Assembly (NCBI GenBank): GCA_030153605.1 | Contig: JASKLO010000001.1 | Location: forward strand, 1-64,000 | Length of the DNA stretch: 64,000 bases | Origin: Thermosipho sp. (in: thermotogales) | GTDB lineage: Bacteria; Thermotogota; Thermotogae; Thermotogales; Fervidobacteriaceae | Direction: 5' to 3' | Shown here: positions 17,201 to 26,101 of the stretch, piece after piece | Numbering within the stretch: the first letter of the stretch is position 1 | Layout of the letters: each line of letters starts with the position of its first letter | The notes under the pieces: model-generated | The model's input: only the letters and a program-made list of their open reading frames with translations | The model's database searches: none | Told to the model about the DNA's origin: nothing | Program-made: the position numbers and the translations under genes

Positions 17201-18403
17201 GTGGATATAAGAAAATATGCTGAGGTTATTCTTAAAATAGGTATTAATCTTCAAAAAGATCAAATTTTGTTTGTTAGAGCACCAATAGAAACTAAGGAAT
17301 TAGTTGAAGAAATTACCGATATTGCGTTTGATCTTGGAGCATATGATGTATACATTAAATGGAATGATGAAATCACAAATAAAATTCGACTAAAAAAAGC
17401 TTCAGAAAAAGCATTACAAGAAGTGCCATCTTGGGAAGTTACTGCTTTAAAAGAATTGTTAGATAAAAAAGCTGCCTTTTTAACTATATTAGGTGGTGAT
17501 CCAGATATTTATAAAGATGTTCCTCCTCAAAAAATTGGGGTAGCTGCAAAAGCAAGAAATATAGCAATGAAAGAGTTTTCAAGAAGATTAATGTCAAATG
17601 AAGCAAGTTGGTGTGTAGCTGCATATCCTACAGAAGCTTGGGCTAAAAAAGTTCTTGGAAAAGATGGAACTAAAGAAAAACTTTTAGAACTAATTTTAAA
17701 AGCTTCAAGAATAAATGGAAATCCTGTAAATAACTGGAAAAATCATATTTCAAAATTACAAAAAATAACTGATTTTCTAAACCAAATGCAATTTGACTAT
17801 TTGCATTATGAAGGTCCTGGAACCGACTTAAAAGTTGGACTTCCAGAAAATCATATATGGATATCTGGTGCTCAAGACAATGCAGATGGCGTTTCTTTTG
17901 TTCCAAATATTCCTACTGAAGAAATTTTTACTGCTCCACATAGAGAAAAAATCAATGGAATATTAAAAAACAGCTTACCATTAGTATATTCAGGAAATAT
18001 AATTGATAAATTCGAACTAGAATTCAAAGATGGAAAAGTTATCAATTTTAAAGTGGAAGTTGGTGAAGAAATATTAAAAACGATTCTCGAAACAGATGAA
18101 GGTGCAAAATACTTAGGTGAAGTGGCTTTAGTTTCGGTTGATTCTCCAATTTATCAAATGAAGAAAATCTTTTATAATACTTTATTCGATGAAAATGCCG
18201 CTTCTCACTTTGCTTTTGGAAGAGCATATACAAGTTGTATAAAAGGTGGAGAAAAATTAAATGAAGAAGAACTTAAAAACGCTGGATTAAATATAAGCAT
18301 TACTCACGTGGATTTTATGGTTGGAAATGAAAACATGAAAGTTACCGGATACAAAGATGGTGAAAAAGTAATTATCATGGAAAATGGAAGATGGGTCATT
18401 TAA
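17201..18403 (+). CDS. M29-family thermophilic metallo-aminopeptidase (AmpS/PepS type)
   Basis: A 400-residue dinuclear metal aminopeptidase that removes N-terminal residues from peptides in the cytoplasm. Family features are GPGTDLKVGLPE, the PTEEIFTAPHRE glutamates, LGEVALV, the histidine in NAASHFAFGRAY, and THVDFMVG (H-x-D). It starts with GTG 17201 behind GAGGAGG and ends at a strong terminator. It is the second gene of an operon with the aldo/keto reductase. Confidence 0.92.
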   Translation: MDIRKYAEVILKIGINLQKDQILFVRAPIETKELVEEITDIAFDLGAYDVYIKWNDEITNKIRLKKASEKALQEVPSWEVTALKELLDKKAAFLTILGGDPDIYKDVPPQKIGVAAKARNIAMKEFSRRLMSNEASWCVAAYPTEAWAKKVLGKDGTKEKLLELILKASRINGNPVNNWKNHISKLQKITDFLNQMQFDYLHYEGPGTDLKVGLPENHIWISGAQDNADGVSFVPNIPTEEIFTAPHREKINGILKNSLPLVYSGNIIDKFELEFKDGKVINFKVEVGEEILKTILETDEGAKYLGEVALVSVDSPIYQMKKIFYNTLFDENAASHFAFGRAYTSCIKGGEKLNEEELKNAGLNISITHVDFMVGNENMKVTGYKDGEKVIIMENGRWVI

Positions 18404-18404
18404 T

Positions 18405-18434
18405 GGGCAGATTTTTTTCTGCCCTTGTTTTTTT
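18405..18434 (+). terminator. Intrinsic terminator after the M29 aminopeptidase
   Basis: GGGCAGA, a T-rich loop and TCTGCCC form a 7-bp stem followed by TTG and T7. It starts two bases after the stop codon. Confidence 0.9.
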
Positions 18435-18490
18435 AATAATTCTTTTTTTATAAGATTAAAAAAATAGAAACAATCTATTGTGATGATAAC

Positions 18491-18637
18491 ATGTTTATTA
18501 ACTTTTTGAGTGATTTTGAGTTAACTACAGATCAAATAAATTTTCTGATTTTAGCACTAACAGGAAGAGCAGCTAAAATTCTGAAATTAAGCAAAATAAC
18601 GAAAATCTTGAATTTGGAAGTGGGAAATTGCATTTAA
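18491..18637 (+). pseudogene. Short frame that appears to be the N-terminal part of the RNase H gene
   Basis: ATG 18491 opens a 48-codon frame, ending TAA 18635-18637, with normal-looking coding sequence (TTDQINFLILALTGRAAKI is part of it). It ends just after the TTG used by the next frame. Joined with a -1 shift at 18622-18628, it continues smoothly into the downstream RNase H protein (EVG then LHLSFYSF). It may be the true N-terminus reached by ribosomal frameshifting, a gene broken by a one-base deletion, or a sequencing error. Its own RBS is weak (GTGAT). Function is not recognised. Confidence 0.5.
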
Positions 18638-19461
18638 GTTTTTACTCTTTTGACAAAATGAAAATACAAGAAGATTTCAATAAAAAGAAACAAATTGAAT
18701 TTTCTAATTCTCTTACTTTCCCTGATGATAGATTAAAAGAATTATATAAATCTTTCAATCAAATCTTTATGAAAAACTCATTTAAAATAGTTGGGGTTGA
18801 ACATTTTCAGTTTCAGGAAGTATATTTTATAAAAAAAGGTGAAAATTATCTCAAAGTACAGCTGTACTATAATAAAAAATTTGAACCAACTATTCTAAAA
18901 ATTTTAGAAACTACCAGTAAAGATAAAGCAATAGAATTTCTTAATATTTTCAGTTTAAAAAATCAAAATCAAAAAACAAAAAATGAAAAAGAAAAGAAAG
19001 AAATAACAGATGAAAACGAATGTATAAAAATATACATAGATGGAAGTTATGATCATGTCAAGAAAAAATTTGGAGCTGGCCTTGTAGTTTTGAAAAATGA
19101 TATAGAAAAATATTGGAAAGGTTATTACAACAAGGAATTTATAAAACATAGAAATGTTGCTGGAGAAATTTATGCAGCGTTATTGGCATTTGAATATGCA
19201 AAAAATGAAAATCTAAAGTGTGTAGAAATCAATTATGATTATGAAGGTATAGAAAAATGGGCATTAGGATTGTGGAAAACAAATACATTATTGACAAAGT
19301 TATATAAAGAAAAATACGATTATTATTCAAAATTTTTCAAAATTAAGTTTAATAAAATAAAATCACACTCAGGTGCAAAATTCAATGAAATAGCCGATCA
19401 ACTAGCTAAAAAAGCAATTATAGAGGAAAGCTCGAACGTTAAATACGATATAAATCTTTAA
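18628..19461 (+). CDS. RNase HI-domain protein (possibly expressed by -1 frameshift from 18491)
   Basis: A 277-codon frame whose C-terminal half is an RNase H fold that would cut the RNA strand of RNA-DNA hybrids. Catalytic residues seen are Asp in YIDGSY near residue 137, Glu in AGEIYAA, Asp in NYDYEG, and Asp in NEIADQLAKKA, with His in KSHSGAKF. The first 110 residues plus the preceding short frame make an N-terminal region I do not recognise, joined by a Lys/Glu-rich linker near residue 115. The only in-frame starts are TTG 18628 and ATG 18658, both with poor RBS. The 3' end overlaps the convergent macrodomain gene by 23 nt. Confidence 0.75.
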   Translation: MHLSFYSFDKMKIQEDFNKKKQIEFSNSLTFPDDRLKELYKSFNQIFMKNSFKIVGVEHFQFQEVYFIKKGENYLKVQLYYNKKFEPTILKILETTSKDKAIEFLNIFSLKNQNQKTKNEKEKKEITDENECIKIYIDGSYDHVKKKFGAGLVVLKNDIEKYWKGYYNKEFIKHRNVAGEIYAALLAFEYAKNENLKCVEINYDYEGIEKWALGLWKTNTLLTKLYKEKYDYYSKFFKIKFNKIKSHSGAKFNEIADQLAKKAIIEESSNVKYDINL

Positions 19462-20014
19462 ATTTTTCCTCAAAAACTTTCATAAAAATATTTGTAGTAT
19501 ATTCATCTATATTTGTTAATCTTATTAGTTCTAAACTCGTCTTGTTATTTTTTAAAAAATTTTCGATTTCTTCAGCAAAAATCTGTGCACATAGTTTCTT
19601 TGGAAATCCAAATATTCCACTACTAATTGCGGGAATAGAGATTGATTTTAATTTTAGCTCGTTTGCCTTTTTTAAAACATTTCTTATAGCCTTTGCAAGT
19701 AATTCTTTTTCGTTTTCTTTTTCACCTTTCCAAATTGGGCCAACTGCATGTATCACATACTTAGCAGGTAAACTTCCAGCACTAGTAACAGCTACTTCAC
19801 CAGTTTCAACAGGACCATGATTTTTTACATATTCATTACTTTCCTCTTGAATAATCCTTCCGCCGGCTCTTACTATTGCGCCTGCCACACCTCCTCCGTG
19901 GCTCAAATGAGAATTTGCAGCATTTACTATTGCTTCCGTTTCTTCTTTTGTAATATCACCATTAACTACTTCAACAATTGTATTATTTATTTTCATCCTT
20001 AGATATGTTTTCAT
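19439..20014 (-). CDS. Macrodomain protein (ADP-ribose / O-acetyl-ADP-ribose hydrolase family)
   Basis: A 191-residue single macrodomain, a fold that binds ADP-ribose and often hydrolyses ADP-ribosyl esters. Motifs seen are NGDITKEETEAIVNAANSHL near residue 18, GGGVAGAI, SLPAKYVIHAVGP and the loop ISSGIFGFPK near 130. It begins with ATG 20014 behind GGGGG, inside the 3' end of rarA (32-nt overlap), and closes the UDG4-regulator-epimerase-rarA operon. The context suggests a role in DNA damage or ADP-ribose metabolism, but this is inference. Confidence 0.88.
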   Translation of the reverse strand: MKTYLRMKINNTIVEVVNGDITKEETEAIVNAANSHLSHGGGVAGAIVRAGGRIIQEESNEYVKNHGPVETGEVAVTSAGSLPAKYVIHAVGPIWKGEKENEKELLAKAIRNVLKKANELKLKSISIPAISSGIFGFPKKLCAQIFAEEIENFLKNNKTSLELIRLTNIDEYTTNIFMKVFEEKFKDLYRI

Positions 20015-21230
20015 AATTTTTGACCCCCTTCCAGAGAGTCTCCAAAATTTCCTTTATTTTCTTTTCCTTGCCAATTGATTTAGGGACATAAAAAATTTTG
20101 TCATTTAATTCTTTAGGCAGATAACTTTTTTTAATGAAACCACCAAATTCATGTGGATACTGATATCCGCTGTTTGGAACATTCAACAAATTTCTGGGTA
20201 CATTAACATCCCTAGTTTTCTTAGCTACTTCCATTGCTTCACCTAAAGCTTTAGTCGATGAATTACTTTTTGGTGCAGAGGATAAATATATTACACATTC
20301 TGAAAGATTCAATAAACATTCGGGGAGGCCAACATAATCAACTGCATAAGCTGTAGAAGTTGCAATTAGTAATGCCATTGGATCAGCAAGACCTATATCT
20401 TCACTTGCTAGAATTATTAATCTTCTTGCTATAAATCTTGGATCTTCTCCACCTTCAATCATTCTTGCCATATAATACAAAGCAGCATCTGGATCGCTAC
20501 CGCGTATACTTTTTATAAATGCTGAAGCAAGGTTATAATGCTCTTTATCATTGTAAACATATTTTTCTTCTCCCGAATATAAAGATAAAATTTCTTTATC
20601 TATTATGTCTTTTCCTTCAGCTTTAGCAATTAAACTTAATACTTCATAAAGATTTATTGCAAATCTAGCATCACCATTTGAAACATTCGAAATAAAACTT
20701 ATTGCTTCTTCGGTTAATGAAACTCTTTGAATTTCTTTTGCTTTATTTAATAGTGCTTGAATATCATTTTTTGTAAGCTTTTTAAAGGCAATTACCCTTA
20801 CCCTTGATAGAAGAGCCTCGTTTATCATTTTATAAGGATTTTCTGTAGTTGCTCCTATAAGAACATAGTCCCCAGCTTCAACTCCAGGTAAAAATACATC
20901 CTGCTGTTTTTTATTAAATCTATGAATTTCATCTACAAAAATTAGAATTTTTTTTATTCCTTTAACTTTTTTTGCATATTCAAGTATTTTTTTTATTTCA
21001 GATACTGATGCAAATGCTCCATTAAAATGATAGACTTCATAATCCGTATATGTTTTTATTAACTCCATTGTAGAAGTTTTACCACACCCTGGAGGTCCGT
21101 AAAAGATCATAGAAAATAATTCGCCATTTTCTATAGCTATCCTTAAAATAGCTCCTTTTCCTAATATATGATTTTGCCCTACAATATCATCAAACGTCTT
21201 TGGTCTTAAAATTTCGCTTAAACCACTCAA
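19983..21230 (-). CDS. rarA: Replication-associated recombination AAA+ ATPase RarA (MgsA/WRNIP1 family)
   Basis: A 415-residue AAA+ ATPase acting at stalled replication forks. It has the LRPKTFDDIVGQ clamp-loader-like start, Walker A GPPGCGKTS near residue 46, Walker B FVDEIHRFNKKQQD near 97, sensor 1 GATTENP, and the RarA-specific C-terminal tetramerisation region beginning SDPDAALYYMARMIEGGEDP. The start lies inside the epimerase gene (41-nt overlap). It belongs to a five-gene minus-strand operon with UDG4 and the macrodomain protein. Confidence 0.93.
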   Translation of the reverse strand: MSGLSEILRPKTFDDIVGQNHILGKGAILRIAIENGELFSMIFYGPPGCGKTSTMELIKTYTDYEVYHFNGAFASVSEIKKILEYAKKVKGIKKILIFVDEIHRFNKKQQDVFLPGVEAGDYVLIGATTENPYKMINEALLSRVRVIAFKKLTKNDIQALLNKAKEIQRVSLTEEAISFISNVSNGDARFAINLYEVLSLIAKAEGKDIIDKEILSLYSGEEKYVYNDKEHYNLASAFIKSIRGSDPDAALYYMARMIEGGEDPRFIARRLIILASEDIGLADPMALLIATSTAYAVDYVGLPECLLNLSECVIYLSSAPKSNSSTKALGEAMEVAKKTRDVNVPRNLLNVPNSGYQYPHEFGGFIKKSYLPKELNDKIFYVPKSIGKEKKIKEILETLWKGVKNYENISKDENK

Positions 21231-22131
21231 TTGTAAGCTTCAACCCCTTTTCCAAATCTACTTTTGGTTCCCATCTTAATTCTTCTTTAGCTCTTGTATA
21301 ACAAAGAAGACTTGTTCTTATATCTCCTTTTCTAGGTGGACCATAAATAGGCTCTTTACTATAATCTATAAATTTTTTCAGGTAATAAAAAAGTTGATTT
21401 ACAGATGTTCCTCTTGAAGTTCCTATATTTATTTCAAGACCGTCACCTTTTTTCATTGCTCTAATATTTGCATCAACAACATCAGAAACATAAACGTAAT
21501 CTCTTATATATTCTCCATCTCCATTTATAATAACTTCTTCATTATTTAACATTCTAGAAATAAAAATCGCAATAACACCAGCTTCGCCAAAAGGATCCTG
21601 TCGTGGTCCATATACATTGGCATATCTTAATACTGTATAATTTAAACCAAATTCTCTTTTGGCAAATTTTAAATAGTTTTCTACTGAAAATTTTGCAATT
21701 CCATATGGTGAAATAGGATTAGGATACACACTTTCAGGAGTAGGAAAAATTTCTACATTATCCCCATATATTGCTCCACCAGTTGAAGAAAATATAAATT
21801 TTTTAACGCCATAATCAATAGAATTTTTAATTAAGTTGAGACTTCCAATTATATTTACATTTGCATCTTCAACGGGATCTTTCACTGACACTGATACACT
21901 TGCTTGTGCTGCAAGATGAAAAACATAATCAAATTTGTGTTCTTCAAAAATTCTTTTAATACTTTCTCCATCCCTTATATCTGCTATAACCAATTGTGCC
22001 TTTTCATTTACATTTTCTTTCTTTCCTCTAATAAGATTGTCAACAACAACAACTTCTAGACCAAGCTCGATCAATTTATCAACCAGATGAGAACCTATAA
22101 ATCCAGCTCCACCAGTTACTAGTGCTTTCAT
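21190..22131 (-). CDS. NAD-dependent nucleotide-sugar epimerase (UDP-glucose 4-epimerase-like)
   Basis: A 313-residue extended short-chain dehydrogenase that would interconvert UDP-sugars for surface polysaccharide. It shows GGAGFIGSHLVDKL at the N-terminus (NAD-binding), the active-site Ser-Thr in FSSTGGAIYG, and Tyr-x3-Lys in PYGIAKFS. The start is ATG 22131, sharing one base with the stop of the upstream regulator (TGATG), behind GGAGGATGAT. A TTG three bases earlier is less likely. Exact sugar specificity cannot be read from the sequence. Confidence 0.88.
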   Translation of the reverse strand: MKALVTGGAGFIGSHLVDKLIELGLEVVVVDNLIRGKKENVNEKAQLVIADIRDGESIKRIFEEHKFDYVFHLAAQASVSVSVKDPVEDANVNIIGSLNLIKNSIDYGVKKFIFSSTGGAIYGDNVEIFPTPESVYPNPISPYGIAKFSVENYLKFAKREFGLNYTVLRYANVYGPRQDPFGEAGVIAIFISRMLNNEEVIINGDGEYIRDYVYVSDVVDANIRAMKKGDGLEINIGTSRGTSVNQLFYYLKKFIDYSKEPIYGPPRKGDIRTSLLCYTRAKEELRWEPKVDLEKGLKLTIEWFKRNFKTKDV

Positions 22132-22634
22132 CAATCATCCTCCTTTAATCTCATCTTTAATTTTAAAGCCTCTTTTGGTATTTTTTTAACTCCTAGTTTT
22201 TCTCTTTGTTCCTTTAGAAAATCAATCAATTTTTTGGTTTTACTTTCATCAAAGTCAATCATTAATGCATAAAACCTTCTAAGTTGTTTTCGAGTTTCGT
22301 GATCCAAGCCATATATAAGCATTTCTGCAATTTGTTGAGATCGATTTTCTGGAAAACCAATTACGTACATAAAGAAATATTTCACTCTAAGTTCTCCGTT
22401 ATAAATTGTTATCGCAAGTCTCTTTCCCTTACGTGTAAGTTTAATAAATCCATATCGTTCATGTTCAACATATCCTAAATCTACAAGTTTTCTTACTGCA
22501 GTAGTAACACTTGGATAACTAACATTCTTAACTTTTGCCACTTCTGAAACCCTTGTAACTCCATCATTTTTTGATAACTTATAAATTGTCACAAGATAGC
22601 TTTCAAGTGCAGGAGTAAGCTTTTTATCACTCAT
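22131..22634 (-). CDS. DtxR/MntR-fold regulator lacking most metal ligands
   Basis: A 167-residue winged-helix protein with the DtxR/MntR layout: LESYLVTIYKLS, the recognition region RVSEVAKVKNVSYPSVTTAV, wing KLTRKGKR, then a dimerisation helix. Hand alignment with Bacillus MntR puts Ser at Asp8, Val at Glu11, Gly at His77, Tyr at Glu99 and Asp at Glu102, while His103 is kept. Most primary metal ligands are therefore missing. It overlaps UDG by 8 nt upstream and the epimerase by 1 nt downstream. It may regulate its own operon in response to something other than Mn or Fe. The alignment is by eye. Confidence 0.8.
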   Translation of the reverse strand: MSDKKLTPALESYLVTIYKLSKNDGVTRVSEVAKVKNVSYPSVTTAVRKLVDLGYVEHERYGFIKLTRKGKRLAITIYNGELRVKYFFMYVIGFPENRSQQIAEMLIYGLDHETRKQLRRFYALMIDFDESKTKKLIDFLKEQREKLGVKKIPKEALKLKMRLKEDD

Positions 22635-23229
22635 TTACTTTCCTCTCCTTTAAAAATTGATCATAATATTTTCTAACCCTTTTAATATCTTGCCAAGTTA
22701 AATCTTTAGGAGAACCTTTTTCTTTTGAAGGATTGCGCAAAAGATAACTAGGATGAAACATTGGAAATACTATTATTCCTGCCTTCCATTCAAATTCTTG
22801 ACCTCTAACCTTGGTTATTGGTAAACTTTTGCCTGCAAAGAAATCTAATGCTGCTTTCCCTAACGTCACAATCATTTTTGGATTTATAATTTCAATTTGC
22901 GCAAGTAAAAAGTGGGAACATGTATTAGCTTCTTCCTTGGTCGGGGTTCTGTTGTTTGGTGGTCTACATTTAACAATGTTAGTTATATATACATCTTCTC
23001 TTTTAATATTTACAGATTCTAAAATTTTTGTTAATAACTGCCCTGCGCGACCTACAAAAGGTCTGCCACTTAAATCTTCTTCCTCGCCTGGACCTTCACC
23101 AACAAACATAATAGGTGTATCCAAACTTCCTTCACCAGGTACAACATTTGTCCTTTCCTTGTGCAATGGACATGCTTTACAATTTTTGATTCTTTCCACC
23201 ACAATTTTCATTAATTCTTCTTTCTGCAT
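22627..23229 (-). CDS. Family 4 uracil-DNA glycosylase with Fe-S cluster
   Basis: A 200-residue thermophile-type UDG that excises uracil from DNA after cytosine deamination. Iron-sulfur ligands are C17 and C20 (NCKACPLHKERT) and the later pair in KCRP...TCSHF (C-x15-C). Catalytic motifs are GEGPGEEED near residue 43 and HPSYLLRN near 156. Starts at ATG 23229 behind GGGGG. First gene of the operon; a TGG-TATAAT extended -10 lies upstream at 23281-23288. Confidence 0.95.
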   Translation of the reverse strand: MQKEELMKIVVERIKNCKACPLHKERTNVVPGEGSLDTPIMFVGEGPGEEEDLSGRPFVGRAGQLLTKILESVNIKREDVYITNIVKCRPPNNRTPTKEEANTCSHFLLAQIEIINPKMIVTLGKAALDFFAGKSLPITKVRGQEFEWKAGIIVFPMFHPSYLLRNPSKEKGSPKDLTWQDIKRVRKYYDQFLKERKVNE

Positions 23230-23280
23230 TATTTAACCCCCATAAAAATTTTAACATTATTTAACTTTGTTAGCATTAGA

Positions 23281-23289
23281 ATTATACCA
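23281..23289 (-). promoter_or_regulatory. Extended -10 promoter of the UDG-regulator-epimerase-rarA-macrodomain operon
   Basis: Minus strand TGG-TATAAT with no strong -35. It lies between two 11-bp direct copies of ATTTAACTTTG (23259-23269 and 23297-23307, plus strand), which could be operator sites. Confidence 0.55.
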
Positions 23290-23383
23290 TATTAAAATTT
23301 AACTTTGATTATTTCAAATTATATTTTTTGTTTTATTTTTCTTTACAAAACAGAAAAATAGAATTATCAATTATTAACCGTTA

Positions 23384-23412
23384 TTGACATTTTTATATGT
23401 TAAAATTACATT
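23384..23412 (+). promoter_or_regulatory. Promoter of ppdK
   Basis: TTGACA at 23384-23389 and TACATT at 23407-23412 with a 17-bp spacer. The RBS AAGGAGGTG follows at about 23429. Confidence 0.65.
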
Positions 23413-23441
23413 AGACTTAAAATAGTCAAGGAGGTGTAAAA

Positions 23442-26087
23442 ATGTCAAAGAAATGGGTATACTTTTTCGCTAATGGTAAAGCTGAAGGAAGAGCTGATAT
23501 GAAAGATATTCTTGGCGGAAAAGGTGCAAATCTTGCAGAAATGACAAATTTGGGAATTCCAGTTCCGCCTGGTTTCACTATTTCTACTGAAGTTTGTAAA
23601 TATTATTATGATCACGGAAAAACTTATCCAGAAGATTTAAAACAACAAGTAGACGAGGCTTTGAAAAGATTAGAAGAAGTAACAGGTAAAAGATTGGGAG
23701 ATCCTGAAAGACCCTTATTAGTCTCCGTCAGATCTGGTGCAGCAGTTTCAATGCCAGGTATGATGGATACAATCTTAAATCTTGGTTTAAACGATGAAAC
23801 TGTAAAAGGTTTAGCAAAATTAACAAATAACGAAAGATTTGCTTATGATGCTTACAGAAGATTTTTACAAATGTTTGGAGATACTGCTCTTGGTATTCCA
23901 CACGCAGAATTTGAAAAAGCTTTAGAAGCAAGAAAAGAAGCAAAAGGTGTCAAATTAGATGTTGAACTTGATGCAAACGATCTTAAAGCATTAGTTGAAG
24001 ACTACAAGAAAATTTATGAAAAATATGGAAAAGAATTCCCACAAGACACTTACAAACAACTTTGGGCTGCAATTGACGCTGTCTTTGGCTCATGGATGAA
24101 TGAAAGAGCTATTAAATACAGACAAATTAACAATATTAAAGAAGGAGAACTTCTTGGTACTGCTGTTAATATAGTTACAATGGTATTTGGTAACATGGGT
24201 GATGATTGTGGAACAGGAGTATGTTTCACTAGAGATCCAAATACTGGTGAAAAGAAACCATACGGGGAATTCTTACAAAATGCTCAAGGTGAAGACGTTG
24301 TTGCTGGAATTAGAACCCCTGTACCTCTAGAAGAGCTTAAGAAAATAAACGAAAAAGTTTATTTTGAACTTCTTGAAATAATGGATAGACTCGAAAAACA
24401 TTATAGAGATATGCAAGATATTGAATTTACAATCGAAAAAGGTAAACTTTATATTCTTCAAACAAGAAATGGTAAAAGAACTAGTCAAGCAGCAATTAAA
24501 ATAGCAGTTGATCTTGTACACGAAGGTCTTATTGATAAAGAAACAGCTATAATGAGAGTAAAACCTGAAGATGTTGAAAGAGTACTTCACGCAAAATTTG
24601 ATGAAAATGAACTTAAAAATTCCAAAGTTATTGCTAAAGGTCTTCCTGCATCTCCAGGAGCTGCTACTGGAAGAGTATACTTTGATGCAAGTAAAGCTGA
24701 AGAAATGGCAAAACAAGGTGAAAAAGTTATTCTTGTTAGACCTGAAACTAGCCCTGAAGATGTTGGTGGTATGAATGCAGCCGAAGGAATTTTAACTGCA
24801 AGAGGAGGTATGACTTCACACGCTGCTGTTGTCGCAAGAGGAATGGGTAAACCAGCTGTAGTTGGTGCTGAAGAAATTCTTGTTGACGAAAACGCTTTAG
24901 AGTTTAGAGTTGGCGATGTAGTTGTTAAAGAAGGAGATTGGATTTCAATTGATGGAACAACAGGAAATGTCTATCTTGGAAAAATAACAACTGTTAAACC
25001 TCAAGGACTTGAAGGACCTGTGGCGGAATTACTTTCTTGGGCAGATGAAATCAGAAGACTTGGAGTTAGAACAAATGCTGACGTTCCAAGAGATGCTAAA
25101 GTAGCTAGAGATTTTGGAGCAGAAGGTATTGGACTTTGTAGAACAGAACACATGTTCTTTGAAAAAGACAGAATCCCTAAAGTTAGAAGAATGATAGTTG
25201 CAAAGACTAAAGAACAAAGAGAAGCTGCTCTTGAAGAATTGCTACCACTTCAAAAAGAAGACTTCAAAGGTTTATTTAGAACAATGAAAGGATTACCTGT
25301 AACTATAAGGTTAATAGATCCTCCTCTACATGAATTTTTACCAAACGACGAAGAACAAATGAAAGAAGTTGCTGAACAAATTGGAATTACAGTTGAAGAA
25401 TTAAAATCTGTTGTTGAACAACTTCACGAATTAAACCCAATGCTTGGACACAGAGGATGTAGGCTCACAATTACATATCCAGAAATTGCAGTAATGCAAA
25501 CAAAAGCAATCATTGGAGCTGCTATTGAACTCAAAAAAGAAGAAGGAATTGATGTAATACCTGAAATTATGATTCCATTGGTTGGTCATTTAAACGAATT
25601 AAAGTACGTTAAAAAGGTTGTAACAGAAACCGCAGATGCTCTCATAAAAGAATCAGGTGTTGAACTTACTTATAAAGTTGGTACAATGATTGAAATCCCA
25701 AGAGCTGCTCTAACAGCCGATCAAATTGCACAAGAAGCTGAATTCTTCAGCTTTGGTACTAACGACTTAACACAAATGACATTTGGATTTAGCCGTGATG
25801 ATGTTGGAAAATTCTTACCTGAATACTTAGAAAAAGGTATTCTTGAACATGATCCATTTAAGAGTTTAGACTGGGAAGGCGTTGGACAATTAGTTAAGAT
25901 GGGAACAGAAAAGGGTAAAAATGCAAGAAAAGATCTAAAAGTGGGAGTCTGTGGAGAACATGGTGGAGACCCAAGATCTATACTCTTCTTTGACGCAGCT
26001 GGATTAGATTATGTAAGTTGTTCACCATACAGAGTTCCTGTAGCAAGAATAGCTGCTGCACAAGCAACAATAAAAAATAGAAAATAA
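23442..26087 (+). CDS. ppdK: Pyruvate, phosphate dikinase
   Basis: An 881-residue enzyme converting pyruvate, ATP and phosphate to PEP, AMP and pyrophosphate. In anaerobic thermophiles it can run in the glycolytic direction to save ATP. Domain order is the N-terminal ATP-grasp (GGKGANLAEMT near residue 26, VRSGAAVSMPGMMDT near 90), the swivelling domain with the catalytic His in GGMTSHAAVVARG near 450, and the C-terminal PEP/pyruvate barrel with GHRGCRL and the catalytic Cys in VGVCGEHGGDP near 830. RBS is AAGGAGGTG. It appears to be a single-gene unit with a hairpin after the stop. Confidence 0.97.
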   Translation: MSKKWVYFFANGKAEGRADMKDILGGKGANLAEMTNLGIPVPPGFTISTEVCKYYYDHGKTYPEDLKQQVDEALKRLEEVTGKRLGDPERPLLVSVRSGAAVSMPGMMDTILNLGLNDETVKGLAKLTNNERFAYDAYRRFLQMFGDTALGIPHAEFEKALEARKEAKGVKLDVELDANDLKALVEDYKKIYEKYGKEFPQDTYKQLWAAIDAVFGSWMNERAIKYRQINNIKEGELLGTAVNIVTMVFGNMGDDCGTGVCFTRDPNTGEKKPYGEFLQNAQGEDVVAGIRTPVPLEELKKINEKVYFELLEIMDRLEKHYRDMQDIEFTIEKGKLYILQTRNGKRTSQAAIKIAVDLVHEGLIDKETAIMRVKPEDVERVLHAKFDENELKNSKVIAKGLPASPGAATGRVYFDASKAEEMAKQGEKVILVRPETSPEDVGGMNAAEGILTARGGMTSHAAVVARGMGKPAVVGAEEILVDENALEFRVGDVVVKEGDWISIDGTTGNVYLGKITTVKPQGLEGPVAELLSWADEIRRLGVRTNADVPRDAKVARDFGAEGIGLCRTEHMFFEKDRIPKVRRMIVAKTKEQREAALEELLPLQKEDFKGLFRTMKGLPVTIRLIDPPLHEFLPNDEEQMKEVAEQIGITVEELKSVVEQLHELNPMLGHRGCRLTITYPEIAVMQTKAIIGAAIELKKEEGIDVIPEIMIPLVGHLNELKYVKKVVTETADALIKESGVELTYKVGTMIEIPRAALTADQIAQEAEFFSFGTNDLTQMTFGFSRDDVGKFLPEYLEKGILEHDPFKSLDWEGVGQLVKMGTEKGKNARKDLKVGVCGEHGGDPRSILFFDAAGLDYVSCSPYRVPVARIAAAQATIKNRK

Positions 26088-26101
26088 AAAGTTCTTACTT
26101 T

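Noticed and set aside
22811-23236. A 141-codon plus-strand frame opposite the UDG4 gene
   Set aside because: Shadow of a clear Fe-S uracil-DNA glycosylase; no domain, no promoter.
24327-24716. A 129-codon minus-strand frame inside ppdK
   Set aside because: Antisense to the highly conserved ppdK coding region, with Phe/Cys/Lys-rich composition and no RBS.
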